Source of the DNA: Phycisphaerales bacterium
GTDB lineage: Bacteria; Planctomycetota; Phycisphaerae; Phycisphaerales; UBA1924
Reading direction: 5' to 3'
NCBI GenBank assembly: GCA_020427395.1
Contig: JAGQON010000032.1
Location: 1-39,259, forward strand
Length of the DNA stretch: 39,259 bases
A model generated the notes under the pieces. The model had not been told where the DNA came from. It saw nothing but the letters and a program-made list of their open reading frames with translations, and did not search any database. Positions 1 through 8,480 of the stretch are shown here, one piece after another. The number at the start of each line of letters is the position of its first letter. Position 1 is the stretch's first letter. Position numbers and translations under genes: made by a program.

Positions 1-24
1 CTGGGCGGTGCCTGAAACTTCCAT
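1..24 (-). CDS. Possible start of next gene downstream of cbs (partial)
   Basis: Downstream of the cystathionine beta-synthase stop, the minus strand has an ATG at 24-22. It is preceded by a purine-rich stretch (GGAAAAGGA) at a plausible ribosome-binding distance and stays open to the window edge, for eight codons reading MEVSGTAQ. The position suggests a second gene in an operon with cbs. A cystathionine gamma-lyase would be a common partner, but eight residues cannot show that. Confidence 0.25.
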
Positions 25-55
25 GTATGGTCCTTTTCCTTCGGGAGGGTGCGGG

Positions 56-1465
56 TTAGGCGTTCTTCTTTGCGAGATGCTCGATGAGGTCGATCTTGGA
101 GATCACACCCCGGATGTCGGCCCCGTCGATGACGATGGCGACATGGTCGGTCTCGAAGATGCCGTAGAGCTCTTCGACGCGGGCCTTGGGGTGCAGGAGC
201 CCGCCGATGGGGTTCATGATCTCGCTGGCGGGCGTGCTCATGGCGATGGTGTTGGAGTGGAGCCCGCGGAGGACATCAACCTCGTGGATGATGCCGACTG
301 GCTTACCACTGGAGTCGATGACTGGGACCTGCGAGATACCGTTTTCACGCAGGGCGTTGACGGCCGCGCTGACCTTGTCCTTCACGCTGATGGTCACGAC
401 GCTCCTCCCGGGCTTGATGAGGTCCTCGATGAGCCCAAGGCCCTTCTCGGGCTCGAGGAAGCCGTGCATCTTCATCCACTCGTCGGAGAGGTACTTGGTG
501 ACATAGCGGGTGCCTGAGTCTGGGCAGATGGCGATGACGGTCTTGCCCTCGCCGAGCTGCTTGGCGACCTGACAGGCGATGTGGACCATGCCGCCGGATG
601 AGCCGCCGCAGAAGATCCCCTCTTCGCGGGTGAGTCGGCGGGCCATGGTGAAGCACTCGTAGTCGTTGACCTGGTACATCTCGTCGACGACGCTGGGGTC
701 GAAGGCCTCACACTTGATGTCCTCGCCGAGCCCTTCGACCTTGTAGACATACGGGGTCGGGAGTGTGCCGGTCTTGAAGTAGTGGTAGTGGACGGATCCG
801 AGCGGGTCGACGCCGATGATCTGGGTCTTGGCGCCCATCTTCTTGAAGTAGCGACCGATGCCCGATGCGGTGCCGCCGGTGCCCGTGCCGATGACGATGG
901 CGTCGACATTGCCGCCATCGGTCTGCTCGTAGAGTTCTTTGCCCGTGAGAACCTCGTGGGCCTCGATGTTCCACTGGGAGTGGTACTGGTCCATGTAGAA
1001 TGAGTTGGGCGTCTCTGATGCGACGCGCTTTGCGACATTGACATAGTGGTCTGGCGAGTCGCCGGGGACATCGGTCGGGGTGATGATGACGGTGGCACCG
1101 AAGGCGCGGAGGCCGTCGATCTTCTCCTGGCTCATCTTGTCGGGCATGGTGAAGACGGCCTTGTAGCCCTTGACGGCCGCGGTCATGGCGGCGCCCATGC
1201 CGGTGTTGCCCGAGGTGTTCTCGACGATGGTGCCGCCGGGCTTGAGCAGCCCTTCTTCCTCGGCCTTGGCGATGATGTAGCTGGCCATGCGGTCCTTGAT
1301 GGAGCCGGCGGGGTTCATGAACTCGCACTTGGCGTAGACCGTCGCCGATCCGGGCTCAACAACCTTGTTGAGCTTCACGAGCGGGGTATTCCCGATCGAT
1401 TCGAGGATGTTGTTGGTGATGGCGGCGTTCTTCGATTTGGGCTCGAGCGTGGCGGTGGTTTGCAT
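56..1465 (-). CDS. cbs: Cystathionine beta-synthase with C-terminal CBS-domain pair
   Basis: PLP-dependent beta-replacement enzyme expected to condense serine (or acetylserine) with homocysteine to cystathionine in reverse transsulfuration; some family members act as cysteine synthases. The N-terminal two thirds is a fold-type II PLP domain: NTPLVKLNKV near residue 25, the PLP-lysine motif NPAGSIKDRMA near 54, TSGNTGMG near 85, and the phosphate-binding loop GTGTGGTASG near 195. The C-terminal third (about 345-469) carries two CBS motifs of the type that bind adenosyl ligands in regulated forms. There is no N-terminal haem domain. The start is taken at 1465 (MQTTATLEPK), giving 469 residues, because the longer frame to 1519 runs into the tRNA-Arg gene. 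Confidence 0.9.
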   Translation of the reverse strand: MQTTATLEPKSKNAAITNNILESIGNTPLVKLNKVVEPGSATVYAKCEFMNPAGSIKDRMASYIIAKAEEEGLLKPGGTIVENTSGNTGMGAAMTAAVKGYKAVFTMPDKMSQEKIDGLRAFGATVIITPTDVPGDSPDHYVNVAKRVASETPNSFYMDQYHSQWNIEAHEVLTGKELYEQTDGGNVDAIVIGTGTGGTASGIGRYFKKMGAKTQIIGVDPLGSVHYHYFKTGTLPTPYVYKVEGLGEDIKCEAFDPSVVDEMYQVNDYECFTMARRLTREEGIFCGGSSGGMVHIACQVAKQLGEGKTVIAICPDSGTRYVTKYLSDEWMKMHGFLEPEKGLGLIEDLIKPGRSVVTISVKDKVSAAVNALRENGISQVPVIDSSGKPVGIIHEVDVLRGLHSNTIAMSTPASEIMNPIGGLLHPKARVEELYGIFETDHVAIVIDGADIRGVISKIDLIEHLAKKNA

Positions 1466-1516
1466 GTCGGATTGTAGAGGGTGAAGCCCGAATCGGGTAT
1501 TCGAAGCCCGTAGAAA

Positions 1517-1590
1517 CACCCCCGGCAGGATTCGAACCTGCGACCGTCGGATTAGAAGTCCGGTGCTCTATCCAGCTGAGCTACGGGGGC
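1517..1590 (-). tRNA. tRNA-Arg (anticodon TCT)
   Basis: The minus strand folds into a complete cloverleaf: 7-bp acceptor GCCCCCG/CGGGGGT, D-arm GCTC…GAGC, anticodon loop CTTCTAA with anticodon TCT, and T-arm GCAGG-TTCGAAT-CCTGC. It reads AGA/AGG arginine codons. The acceptor begins with a G1-U72 wobble, the anticodon stem has a C27/A43 mismatch at its top, and CCA is not encoded. It lies just upstream of cbs and in the same direction. Confidence 0.95.
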
Positions 1591-1717
1591 GTCTTGGTCG
1601 GTGCGGCATGGATCAGTGTCCGGAGCCGTGCGACCGGGCAAGTGTAGCAACCGCGCGGATCAGATTCGCGGCCGTCGGGGCCTTGAGCACGCCGGGCGGC
1701 ACGCTGAAGATGTGATG

Positions 1718-1750
1718 AAAAAGCGCCCGCTCTGTGTGGAGCGGGCGCTT
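1718..1750 (-). terminator. Rho-independent terminator of the dockerin-tailed protease gene
   Basis: A perfect 12-bp stem (1721-1732 with 1739-1750, AAGCGCCCGCTC) closes a 6-nt loop. On the minus strand it runs straight into a T tract. It starts about 38 nt past the protease stop codon. Confidence 0.85.
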
Positions 1751-1787
1751 CGATGATGAGCGGAGCCAGAGCTCTGATCACAAGGGA

Positions 1788-4175
1788 TCAGGGGCAACCC
1801 GCGTTGAACGCGTTGAGGAAGATGCTGACATCAAAGAAGTTGAACATGCCATCGCCATTGAAGTCAGCTGCGGGGTCTTCAGCGTTGTAAGCGTTGAGGA
1901 ACGCGGAGACATCGAAGAAGTCGAGTTCGCCATCGCCGGTCAGGTCTGCGGGGCAGGTGTCCGCCGAGCACGAAACGCCGAGGATGCGCACATCGTCGAT
2001 GCCCGCCTCAACGACGGATCCATCGCCGAGATCGCTGGCGACGAACTTGACGCGGATCGTTGAGGTCAGACCGACGAAATCGGCGACATTGAATCCTGTT
2101 TCGATCCAGCCGCCTGATGTCCCGGCGCCGGCGGGGCCGACTGTTTCGACCAGCACATAGTTCTGGCCATCGTCGTTGGAGACGAAGACTTCGAAGACAT
2201 CCGCGTTCGGCGCGGCGCCGGCGCTGTTGGAGTACCAGCGTGCGTAGGAGATCGTCGCGGACTCGGTGTTGCTCAGATCGATCTGGTTGCTCACCAGCGA
2301 AGTTGTGCCGCCATCGACATCGTTATCGCCGAGCCCACCACCCTGAGGCCCCTGACCGGTGACCCAGGCGAGGGTGCCGCTGGGGGTGTTGTCGTCTTCC
2401 GGCTGTGCACCAGTGCCGATCGGGTTCACGCGGACCCAGATGCCCGTGGTCGCGTTGTCCCCAGGAGCACCGGCCGAGAAGCCGACCGGCGTCTCGAAGT
2501 CGTACAAGTTATCGATGTCGACCTGATCCGCGGCCAGCGCGTTGAAGGTACCGGATGCAGGTTCGGTCACCGTGGTTCCGGACTGGAGGTCGAACGAGAT
2601 GAAGTACTCCACATTCGTTGGGCAGTCGGCGGGTGCGGGGAATGTGGCCGTGAAGCTCGTGGCTGAGTTGGGCATCAGCGGGAACTGCTGGAAGCCCGAG
2701 CCGGTGTCGACATGGAAGGTACCACTGCCCGGAACGACGGGGTCTTCAGGCGATGGGATGATCTCGATGTTCAGGGTGTCGCCCCCGGCCGAGGAGAGGA
2801 GATCGGGCAAACCATCGGGCAGCAGGATCTCCAGGCCGGTGACAAAGTCACCGCCGGCGGATTCGATCGCGTCTCGGTAGATCGCGGTTCCGGTCCACCA
2901 AGAGATGTCGCCGTAGACGCTCGTGTTGGTTGTTCCTCCCGAGAGGACGCCCGCGATGACCCATTCACTGCCGTACTGGACGAGCACCGGGCCACCGCTG
3001 TCGCCGGGGGCGGTCGTTGCTTCGTATTCAAGCGGCGTCGAGCTGCTTGTAGGGATCGTGTTTGCGCCGCTGGTGCCGTTGTCGAAGTCGGTCGAGATGA
3101 TATTGGTGCCGCTCGCGTTAGAGGGGGTGCCGTAGCGGTCGATGATGTTCTCGCCGCCCCAGCGGAATCCATCCGCGGAGAACCCGTGCCCGGAGCTGCC
3201 GAGGCCGTTGTAGCCATAACCGACGGTCGCGGCGAGCATGCCCGCGAGTTCATTGGTTTCGTCGATGAGCCGCATCGGTTCTGCGACATTGGACGGGACC
3301 GATGAGTTCAGGATATGGATGGACACATCACCGCCATCCAGAAGTGAGCCGCTTCCGGCCGGGAGGATTGACGACTGCACAGTGGTGGTAAAAACGGGGC
3401 TGCTCGAGTTGTCGCCGAACCTGATGAGCGTACCGGCGCCGATGCCGCAGTGGCGAGCGCTGATGACCACATTGGGTGCGATCAGTGTGCCGGTGCAACC
3501 GACAGAGACGCTGATAACCGCGTCAAGCGGAGCGGCGTAATCTCTGGCGCCCTGCGCTCCGATCGTGTTGTTGATCACGATACGGGGGTAGACGCCGTCA
3601 GCGGTTTCGGGCGAGCCCGCAGCGTATGTCTTGGTGTCGATCTGTCGCATGGAGAGCACAACGCCGGTCACAGCGTCGATCACCATCTCGAAGTGCGTCG
3701 GGCTGGCTGGCAACCCGAGATCGGCCAGCGAAGTGGTAACCTCCCATGCCGGGACGGCCTCGTCGCCGATGCGGAACCAGACCTGCTCTGCGACGGATTC
3801 GATCGCGTTGGGCAGGATTGCTTCGGCGAAGACGACAGCCCCGCCCTGCGCGATGTTGATTGGGTCCTGACGCAGTGTCAGTTTTTCCGTCGAGTCGTCG
3901 AAGACCTGTGAGACGGTTCCGTCGGGATTCTCGATCACGTAGACACGCGCACCGTGGAGCGGGATATCACCGATGTACTTCTGAAACACCAACGCGTCCG
4001 ATGGTGCGTCTTTGCCCGGTTCCATCAGCTCGATGCGAGAACCTCCCTGCATCAGGTAGGTCGTTGAATCGTTGGTTGCCAGGTGTGCGCGGACGCTCAT
4101 TTCGTCCGCGACGGCTAGGCCGCTGATCCACATGATGGCGGAAATGGCGGCTGCTGTACTTCTTCTAGTAGTCAT
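1788..4175 (-). CDS. Secreted trypsin-like serine protease with GC-type dockerin C-terminus
   Basis: A large exported protease of 795 residues from the chosen start (MTTRRSTAAA, preceded by GGAGAG). Residues 1-25 form a signal peptide. Residues about 50-180 resemble the FTP/PepSY-type propeptides of secreted proteases (inferred from QKYIGDIPLHGARVYV and later repeats of this style). The chymotrypsin-fold domain spans about 190-440, with the triad visible as H242 (SARHC), D283 (GGDVSIHI) and S393 (GDSGGP). A beta-rich region of about 300 residues follows, with a jelly-roll/MAM-like stretch about 580-730. The C-terminus has two EF-hand-like dockerin repeats (LTGDGELDFFDVSAFLNAY, then FNGDGMFNFFDVSIFLNAF) ending in GCP. 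In Phycisphaerae this module is thought to sort or anchor secreted proteins. The target is unknown. Confidence 0.85.
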   Translation of the reverse strand: MTTRRSTAAAISAIMWISGLAVADEMSVRAHLATNDSTTYLMQGGSRIELMEPGKDAPSDALVFQKYIGDIPLHGARVYVIENPDGTVSQVFDDSTEKLTLRQDPINIAQGGAVVFAEAILPNAIESVAEQVWFRIGDEAVPAWEVTTSLADLGLPASPTHFEMVIDAVTGVVLSMRQIDTKTYAAGSPETADGVYPRIVINNTIGAQGARDYAAPLDAVISVSVGCTGTLIAPNVVISARHCGIGAGTLIRFGDNSSSPVFTTTVQSSILPAGSGSLLDGGDVSIHILNSSVPSNVAEPMRLIDETNELAGMLAATVGYGYNGLGSSGHGFSADGFRWGGENIIDRYGTPSNASGTNIISTDFDNGTSGANTIPTSSSTPLEYEATTAPGDSGGPVLVQYGSEWVIAGVLSGGTTNTSVYGDISWWTGTAIYRDAIESAGGDFVTGLEILLPDGLPDLLSSAGGDTLNIEIIPSPEDPVVPGSGTFHVDTGSGFQQFPLMPNSATSFTATFPAPADCPTNVEYFISFDLQSGTTVTEPASGTFNALAADQVDIDNLYDFETPVGFSAGAPGDNATTGIWVRVNPIGTGAQPEDDNTPSGTLAWVTGQGPQGGGLGDNDVDGGTTSLVSNQIDLSNTESATISYARWYSNSAGAAPNADVFEVFVSNDDGQNYVLVETVGPAGAGTSGGWIETGFNVADFVGLTSTIRVKFVASDLGDGSVVEAGIDDVRILGVSCSADTCPADLTGDGELDFFDVSAFLNAYNAEDPAADFNGDGMFNFFDVSIFLNAFNAGCP

Positions 4176-4247
4176 GTTTGGGGTCTCTCCATCATGTCTG
4201 TACGATCGGGGTGGTGCCAACTGCGAGGGCGACGCAACTCCCGTTCA

Positions 4248-4263
4248 TATCCTGATCAGGATA
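4248..4263. promoter_or_regulatory. 16-nt perfect palindrome upstream of the protease gene
   Basis: TATCCTGATCAGGATA is a perfect palindrome about 73 nt upstream of the protease start, in the 274-nt gap (4176-4449) between the two dockerin-tailed genes. Length and position fit a dimeric-repressor operator. No convincing -35/-10 pair was seen beside it. The rest of the gap shows no supportable gene. Confidence 0.3.
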
Positions 4264-4449
4264 CTTCTCGGTAGACAGAATATACCGTATCCCCGGGCGA
4301 TCCTGGGATAAAAACCCACCTCATTGCGGCTCGACTTTGAAGCGTTATCGGGCCATGTCGCTTGATGGGCGCGTATTCACCGGCCGTGCTGTCGTCGAGA
4401 TCAACGAAGGGGACTCGCCGATTCTGAATCAGGACTGCTGCGTCTGTTT

Positions 4450-5241
4450 TTAGGGGCACCCTGCGGAAAAGGCGCCAAGGAATGAGCTGACATCAAAGAA
4501 GTTGAACAGTCCATCCCCACTGAAATCCGCGGCGGGCTGCTGGAGTTGGTAGGCACTGAGGAAGGCGCTGACATCGAAGAAATCGAGCGTTCCATTCTCG
4601 TCAAGATCCGCCGGGCATGGTGCGGCACAGTCGAAACAGTTTCCGATCAGTTCGACCGCTCTGTCGTCGCCCAAGTGGAAGTACATATGCGCACCGCGTA
4701 CCCACCAGAAGGTGCCGAGATTGTTAGCAAGACTCTGTGCCCAACTCCAGGAACCGGAGAAGATTGGAGTCAGCCCGACGACCGAGATGAAGTATCGGGT
4801 ATTGCCTTCGAGCACCAATGGTGTGGGGAGATCGACGGTGAACTGGTAGATGCCACCAGCGGACTGGACCGAGGGCGTGGGGAAGTCGTACTCAGCGAAT
4901 GCACCACTGGGATCTGCACCAAAGATGTCTGGCTGAACGGCGATGGTGTTGGGATCCTGATTGTAGAAGCTGACATTGAACCCGAGCGGCGGAAGCGACT
5001 GCCCCCACCAACGCAACCTCGTAATCTCGGACATGCCGGGGAGTTCAAAGTTCTCCCATGCGATCGAGTCGTTGTCTGAATCGTTCTGATCGCTGGGATC
5101 AACCCATAACGACGAGGCACGCATCACGCCGCCTCCGGAGACCGGGCCCTGCGTGAATAGAGTTTCCTGCCCGAATGCATCGACCGTGAAAGTTGAGACA
5201 AGGGTGAGGATCAGGCCGATGTTGCGAGTGTTCACTGGCAT
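4450..5241 (-). CDS. Secreted protein of unknown function with GC-type dockerin
   Basis: 263 residues starting after a good AGGAG site. Residues 1-24 look like a signal peptide cleaved near DAFGQ-E. The body (about 30-195) is beta-rich with many aromatic and Gly/Pro residues; I do not recognise a catalytic motif. The C-terminus from about 205 is a two-repeat dockerin-like module (LDENGTLDFFDVSAFLSAY, then FSGDGLFNFFDVSSFLGAF) ending in GCP, nearly identical in design and nucleotide sequence to that of the neighbouring protease. Both genes point the same way but each has its own upstream region. The body may be a carbohydrate- or surface-binding beta-sandwich; this is a guess from composition only. 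Confidence 0.75.
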   Translation of the reverse strand: MPVNTRNIGLILTLVSTFTVDAFGQETLFTQGPVSGGGVMRASSLWVDPSDQNDSDNDSIAWENFELPGMSEITRLRWWGQSLPPLGFNVSFYNQDPNTIAVQPDIFGADPSGAFAEYDFPTPSVQSAGGIYQFTVDLPTPLVLEGNTRYFISVVGLTPIFSGSWSWAQSLANNLGTFWWVRGAHMYFHLGDDRAVELIGNCFDCAAPCPADLDENGTLDFFDVSAFLSAYQLQQPAADFSGDGLFNFFDVSSFLGAFSAGCP

Positions 5242-5274
5242 TGGGTACTCCTAGTAATGAGGCAGTCCCATTTT

Positions 5275-5290
5275 AGGACATGTTTGTCCT
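5275..5290. promoter_or_regulatory. Inverted repeat upstream of the dockerin-tailed gene
   Basis: AGGACA-TGTT-TGTCCT, a 6-bp inverted repeat centred about 40 nt upstream of the start at 5241, in the 185-nt divergent gap (5242-5426). It could be an operator or a leader hairpin. Nothing else is clear in the gap. Confidence 0.25.
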
Positions 5291-5426
5291 TTATGCTACG
5301 GCGTATTGATCCCGCTTTGAAAAAATCCGGATTGGCCAAAGCTCTGTTCGGCACTGGCCATGGCTGGCCAGTAAGGATGAGCACGCAGACAACTCCGAAG
5401 TTACACAATCACAGATTGACCACACC

Positions 5427-6593
5427 ATGATGAAGATGACTATCCAGATTGCGATCGCCCTAAGCTCCACTTGTTCCTTCGGAGGGCATGGGGTATCAGA
5501 ATCGAAGACCCAGCCTGTCGCGCTCCGGATCGCGACTTTCAATGTCGAAGATGTTCGGGGCGAGCAGCTTGTGGGCGATGACGACCCTCGTCTGAGGCAG
5601 ATCGCAGCGATCCTGCAGCGGATACGTCCGAACATTGTGTTGCTCAATGAGATCGAGACGGGTCAGGAGGATGGGCCGAGCAATGCGGAGAAGTTCGCGT
5701 ACAACTACCTGGCGGTGTCGCAGGGCGAGGGGCTTCGACCTTTGTTCTATGAGACTTACACGCCGGCAACCAACACGGGGGTGCATTCGGGCTTTGATCT
5801 GGACAACTCAGGGACAATCGAGACGGCTGTCCCAGAGCAGAGTGAGCAGCAGACCGACGCGCAGCGTGTGTATGGGAATGACTGCTATGGCTTTGGAACC
5901 TATCCGGGTCAGTATGGGATGGCGTTGCTTGTGGATCGCCGCCTGAGGATCGAATCGGAGGGAATCCGCACGCTGCGGGAGTTCCTCTGGAAGGATCTGC
6001 CCGGCACAAACCCTCCGAAGAACAGCGACGGGAGTGATTGGTACGATGCGGACGAGTGGGATAGCTTCCGGCTCGCGTCCAAGACCTTCGCGGATGTCCC
6101 GATCCAGCTCCCGAACGGTACTGTGCTGCATGCGTTGATCTCACACCCGACCCCCCCGGCGTTTGATGGCGAGGAGCAGAGGAACAAGCTCCGGAATCAC
6201 GACGAGATCCGCCTGATCCGGGCGTATATCGATAATGAGGCCGCGTTGTACGACGACTCGGGGGTGAGCGGAGGGCTTGAGGACGGATCGCAGTTCGTGA
6301 TCCTTGGAGATCTGAATGCGGACCCCTCAGATGGCAGCAGCGTGGAGATGACCATCTTCTCGCAGTTGTTCACCAGCAGCAAGCTTGCCAGGGACGCGCA
6401 TCCCGGCTCTCTGATTGAGGTGGATCGTCTTGATCGGACGGACACGGCCCGCTTCGGGCTGCGAGTGGATTATGTGCTGCCATCGGCAGGGATCACGATC
6501 ACGGAGAGCGGGGTCTGGCGGGAATCGAGCGACGCGGATACCCCGTTCCCTTCAGATCATTTCCCCGTCTGGGCGGATGTCATCGTGCCGTGA
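5427..6593 (+). CDS. Endonuclease/exonuclease/phosphatase-family protein
   Basis: 388 residues with the metal-dependent EEP (DNase I-like) core. Visible motifs are RIATFNVED near 34-42, the catalytic glutamate in LLNEIE (E75), VILGDLNADPSD around 285-296 (the general-acid/metal Asp-Asn pair), RVDYVLPS near 355, and the C-terminal SDH (residues 376-378) that supplies the active-site His. Substrates in the family range from DNA to phospholipids and sugar phosphates and cannot be fixed here. A short hydrophobic N-terminus (residues 5-15) could be a weak signal peptide, fitting the secreted EEP proteins common in planctomycetes. No clear Shine-Dalgarno is present. It ends 43 nt before ctaB and may be cotranscribed. 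Confidence 0.8.
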   Translation: MMKMTIQIAIALSSTCSFGGHGVSESKTQPVALRIATFNVEDVRGEQLVGDDDPRLRQIAAILQRIRPNIVLLNEIETGQEDGPSNAEKFAYNYLAVSQGEGLRPLFYETYTPATNTGVHSGFDLDNSGTIETAVPEQSEQQTDAQRVYGNDCYGFGTYPGQYGMALLVDRRLRIESEGIRTLREFLWKDLPGTNPPKNSDGSDWYDADEWDSFRLASKTFADVPIQLPNGTVLHALISHPTPPAFDGEEQRNKLRNHDEIRLIRAYIDNEAALYDDSGVSGGLEDGSQFVILGDLNADPSDGSSVEMTIFSQLFTSSKLARDAHPGSLIEVDRLDRTDTARFGLRVDYVLPSAGITITESGVWRESSDADTPFPSDHFPVWADVIVP

Positions 6594-6636
6594 GCGACTA
6601 CGATTGGGCGTGAGCAGCCCATCACAGAGCGAGACG

Positions 6637-7590
6637 ATGACCACACAGGAAGAGCAGGAGTCGCCCAGCGTCTCGGTGTCGGTTTTCGCAGCATGTACAG
6701 AGCTCACAAAGCCGGGCATCACGAAGCTGGTCACAATCACGGCCCTCGTCGGCCTTGGTCTGGGCGGGCTGCACTATGGTGGGCTCGGTGTGTGGGATTG
6801 GGCACGGCTGATTGTCGGGGTCGGGCTTGGGACGGCCATCGCCTCTGGCGGCGCGAATGCGCTGAATATGTGGTACGAATCGGACCGCGATGCGATGATG
6901 AAGCGGACCCGTGTGCGTCCGATCCCCTCGAGGCGTCTGAGTCCTCGGTTTGTGCTGCTCTTCGGGCTCGGGATGACGATCCTCGGGTGCGTGATTCTGG
7001 GCATCACTGCTGGGCTCCTACCCGCGCTGGTGGCGTTGCTGACGGCGGCCTCGTATGTGCTGATCTACACGCCACTCAAACCGATCACGATCACGAACAC
7101 GCTTATCGGCGCGGTTCCTGGTGCCCTGCCGACCATGATCGGGACGAGCGCCGTGGCGCCCGGGATGGGCTTTGAGCCGCTGGTCGAGCCGGTCGGTTTG
7201 ATGCTTTTTTGCCTGATGTTTCTGTGGCAGCTGCCCCACTTCTTTGCGATCGCCTGGATGTGCCGGGCAGATTACGAAGCGGGCGGGTTCCGGATGCTTC
7301 CGATAGTTGATCCGGTAGGGAACCACACGGCCGCGACGATGGTGTTTACATCATTGCTGCTGATTCCGGCCGGGCTTGCTCCGCTGTGGATCACGCCCGA
7401 GCTGAGCGGCTGGGGGACTGGCATTGCGTCCGTACTGCTCGGCGGGATGCTGGTGGTCTTGAGTCTGCGTTTCGCGATCAAACGCACAGACCGTGCCGCC
7501 CGCGTGGCATTCTTTGGCTCGATCATCCACCTGCCCGTCTACCTCATCGTGATGGTGGCTGAAGCGGGTGTCAAGGGGCTGCTGCTATGA
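6637..7590 (+). CDS. ctaB: Protoheme IX farnesyltransferase (haem O synthase)
   Basis: An integral-membrane UbiA-type prenyltransferase that adds a farnesyl group to haem B to make haem O, needed for haem-copper terminal oxidases. The 317-residue length fits the family. The first Asp-rich motif is clear: N77-MWYESDRD-AMMKRT, followed by RPIPSRRLSP, the CtaB hallmark. The second loop motif is around YEAGGFRMLPIVD. Alternating hydrophobic segments give about nine membrane helices. The start is taken at ATG 6637; an in-frame GTG at 6610 is an alternative, while further upstream would overlap the preceding gene. Its stop overlaps the next ABC gene start (ATGA), indicating translational coupling. 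Confidence 0.93.
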   Translation: MTTQEEQESPSVSVSVFAACTELTKPGITKLVTITALVGLGLGGLHYGGLGVWDWARLIVGVGLGTAIASGGANALNMWYESDRDAMMKRTRVRPIPSRRLSPRFVLLFGLGMTILGCVILGITAGLLPALVALLTAASYVLIYTPLKPITITNTLIGAVPGALPTMIGTSAVAPGMGFEPLVEPVGLMLFCLMFLWQLPHFFAIAWMCRADYEAGGFRMLPIVDPVGNHTAATMVFTSLLLIPAGLAPLWITPELSGWGTGIASVLLGGMLVVLSLRFAIKRTDRAARVAFFGSIIHLPVYLIVMVAEAGVKGLLL

Positions 7591-8480
7591 GCGCGATCGA
7601 CCTGCGCGACCTGCGTGTGGTGTATCGGCGCAAGGGCGAGGCGGATCGGGTTGCGCTTGATGGATTGTCGCTTCAGGCGGACAGCGAGATGCTGGCGATG
7701 CTTGGACCGAACGGTGCTGGCAAGTCGACGCTGATGGGTGTGATTTCCCAGACCGTTCGCCCTGAGTCTGGCTCGTGCGTTTCACCGAGTTCCCGCAGGG
7801 GGCTCTCGATCGTGTTTCAGACGCCGGCGCTGGATGTGCTGCTAACGGTGCGAGAGAATCTGCGGGTCGCGGGTGCGTTGCACGGCGTTGATCGTCGGGC
7901 GATCAGTGAGCGGTTGGAAACGCTCTGCGGAGCACTGGGGATCAGTGATCGCCTTGATGAGCAGGTGCGGCACCTCTCCGGGGGCTTGGCGCGGCGAGCG
8001 GACCTGGCGCGGGCGTTGATGGCTCATCCTGCGGTCTTGCTGCTCGATGAGCCGACTACGGGACTCGATATTGATACCCGCCGGAGCTTCTGGGCGTCGA
8101 TGGATCGCATACGGGAGCAGCTTGGTATGACGGTCCTGCTGGCAACGCACCTGATCGAAGAGGCGGAGCGTGCGGATCGGGTTGCGCTGATCAGTCACGG
8201 GCGGTGCGTGGGTATCGGTACCCCGGAAGCCTTTCGTTGCTCGCTTGGCGAACGGGTCCTGCGGATCGGCAGCACGGATGACGTCACATTGGATGCGGCG
8301 ATGCGGTGGGCGGAGTCGATCGGGGTTCGCCCGCACCGCATTGAGGGGTCTGTGGTGATTCCGAACGCGAGCAGCGATCTTCTCGAACAGTGCCCAATCC
8401 GGGATGCGTCACTCACCCTTGCGCCGCCCTCACTTGAGGATGTCTACTCGATCCGAACGCGTGAGGGGGTCGGCGTATGA
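7587..8480 (+). CDS. ABC transporter ATP-binding protein in haem/copper oxidase cluster
   Basis: 297-residue ABC ATPase with Walker [10 protein letters not shown] (40-48), Q-loop Q78, signature LSGG (130-133), Walker B VLLLDEP (150-156) and switch H188 in LLATH. It resembles the DrrA/CcmA/NatA class that energises ABC-2 exporters. It is coupled by ATGA overlaps to ctaB upstream and the permease downstream, so the three are made together. The neighbourhood (haem O synthase and Sco) points to a role in assembling a terminal oxidase, for example export of haem or a copper-related compound. This is inference; the substrate is unknown. Confidence 0.88.
   Translation: MSAIDLRDLRVVYRRKGEADRVALDGLSLQADSEMLAMLGPNGAGKSTLMGVISQTVRPESGSCVSPSSRRGLSIVFQTPALDVLLTVRENLRVAGALHGVDRRAISERLETLCGALGISDRLDEQVRHLSGGLARRADLARALMAHPAVLLLDEPTTGLDIDTRRSFWASMDRIREQLGMTVLLATHLIEEAERADRVALISHGRCVGIGTPEAFRCSLGERVLRIGSTDDVTLDAAMRWAESIGVRPHRIEGSVVIPNASSDLLEQCPIRDASLTLAPPSLEDVYSIRTREGVGV

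Noticed and set aside
1466..1519. N-terminal extension of cystathionine beta-synthase
   Set aside because: It would start within the tRNA-Arg gene.
4256..4459. 67-codon minus-strand frame in the gap between the dockerin-tailed genes
   Set aside because: GTG start inside the preceding gene, no ribosome-binding site and no recognisable sequence; probably chance.
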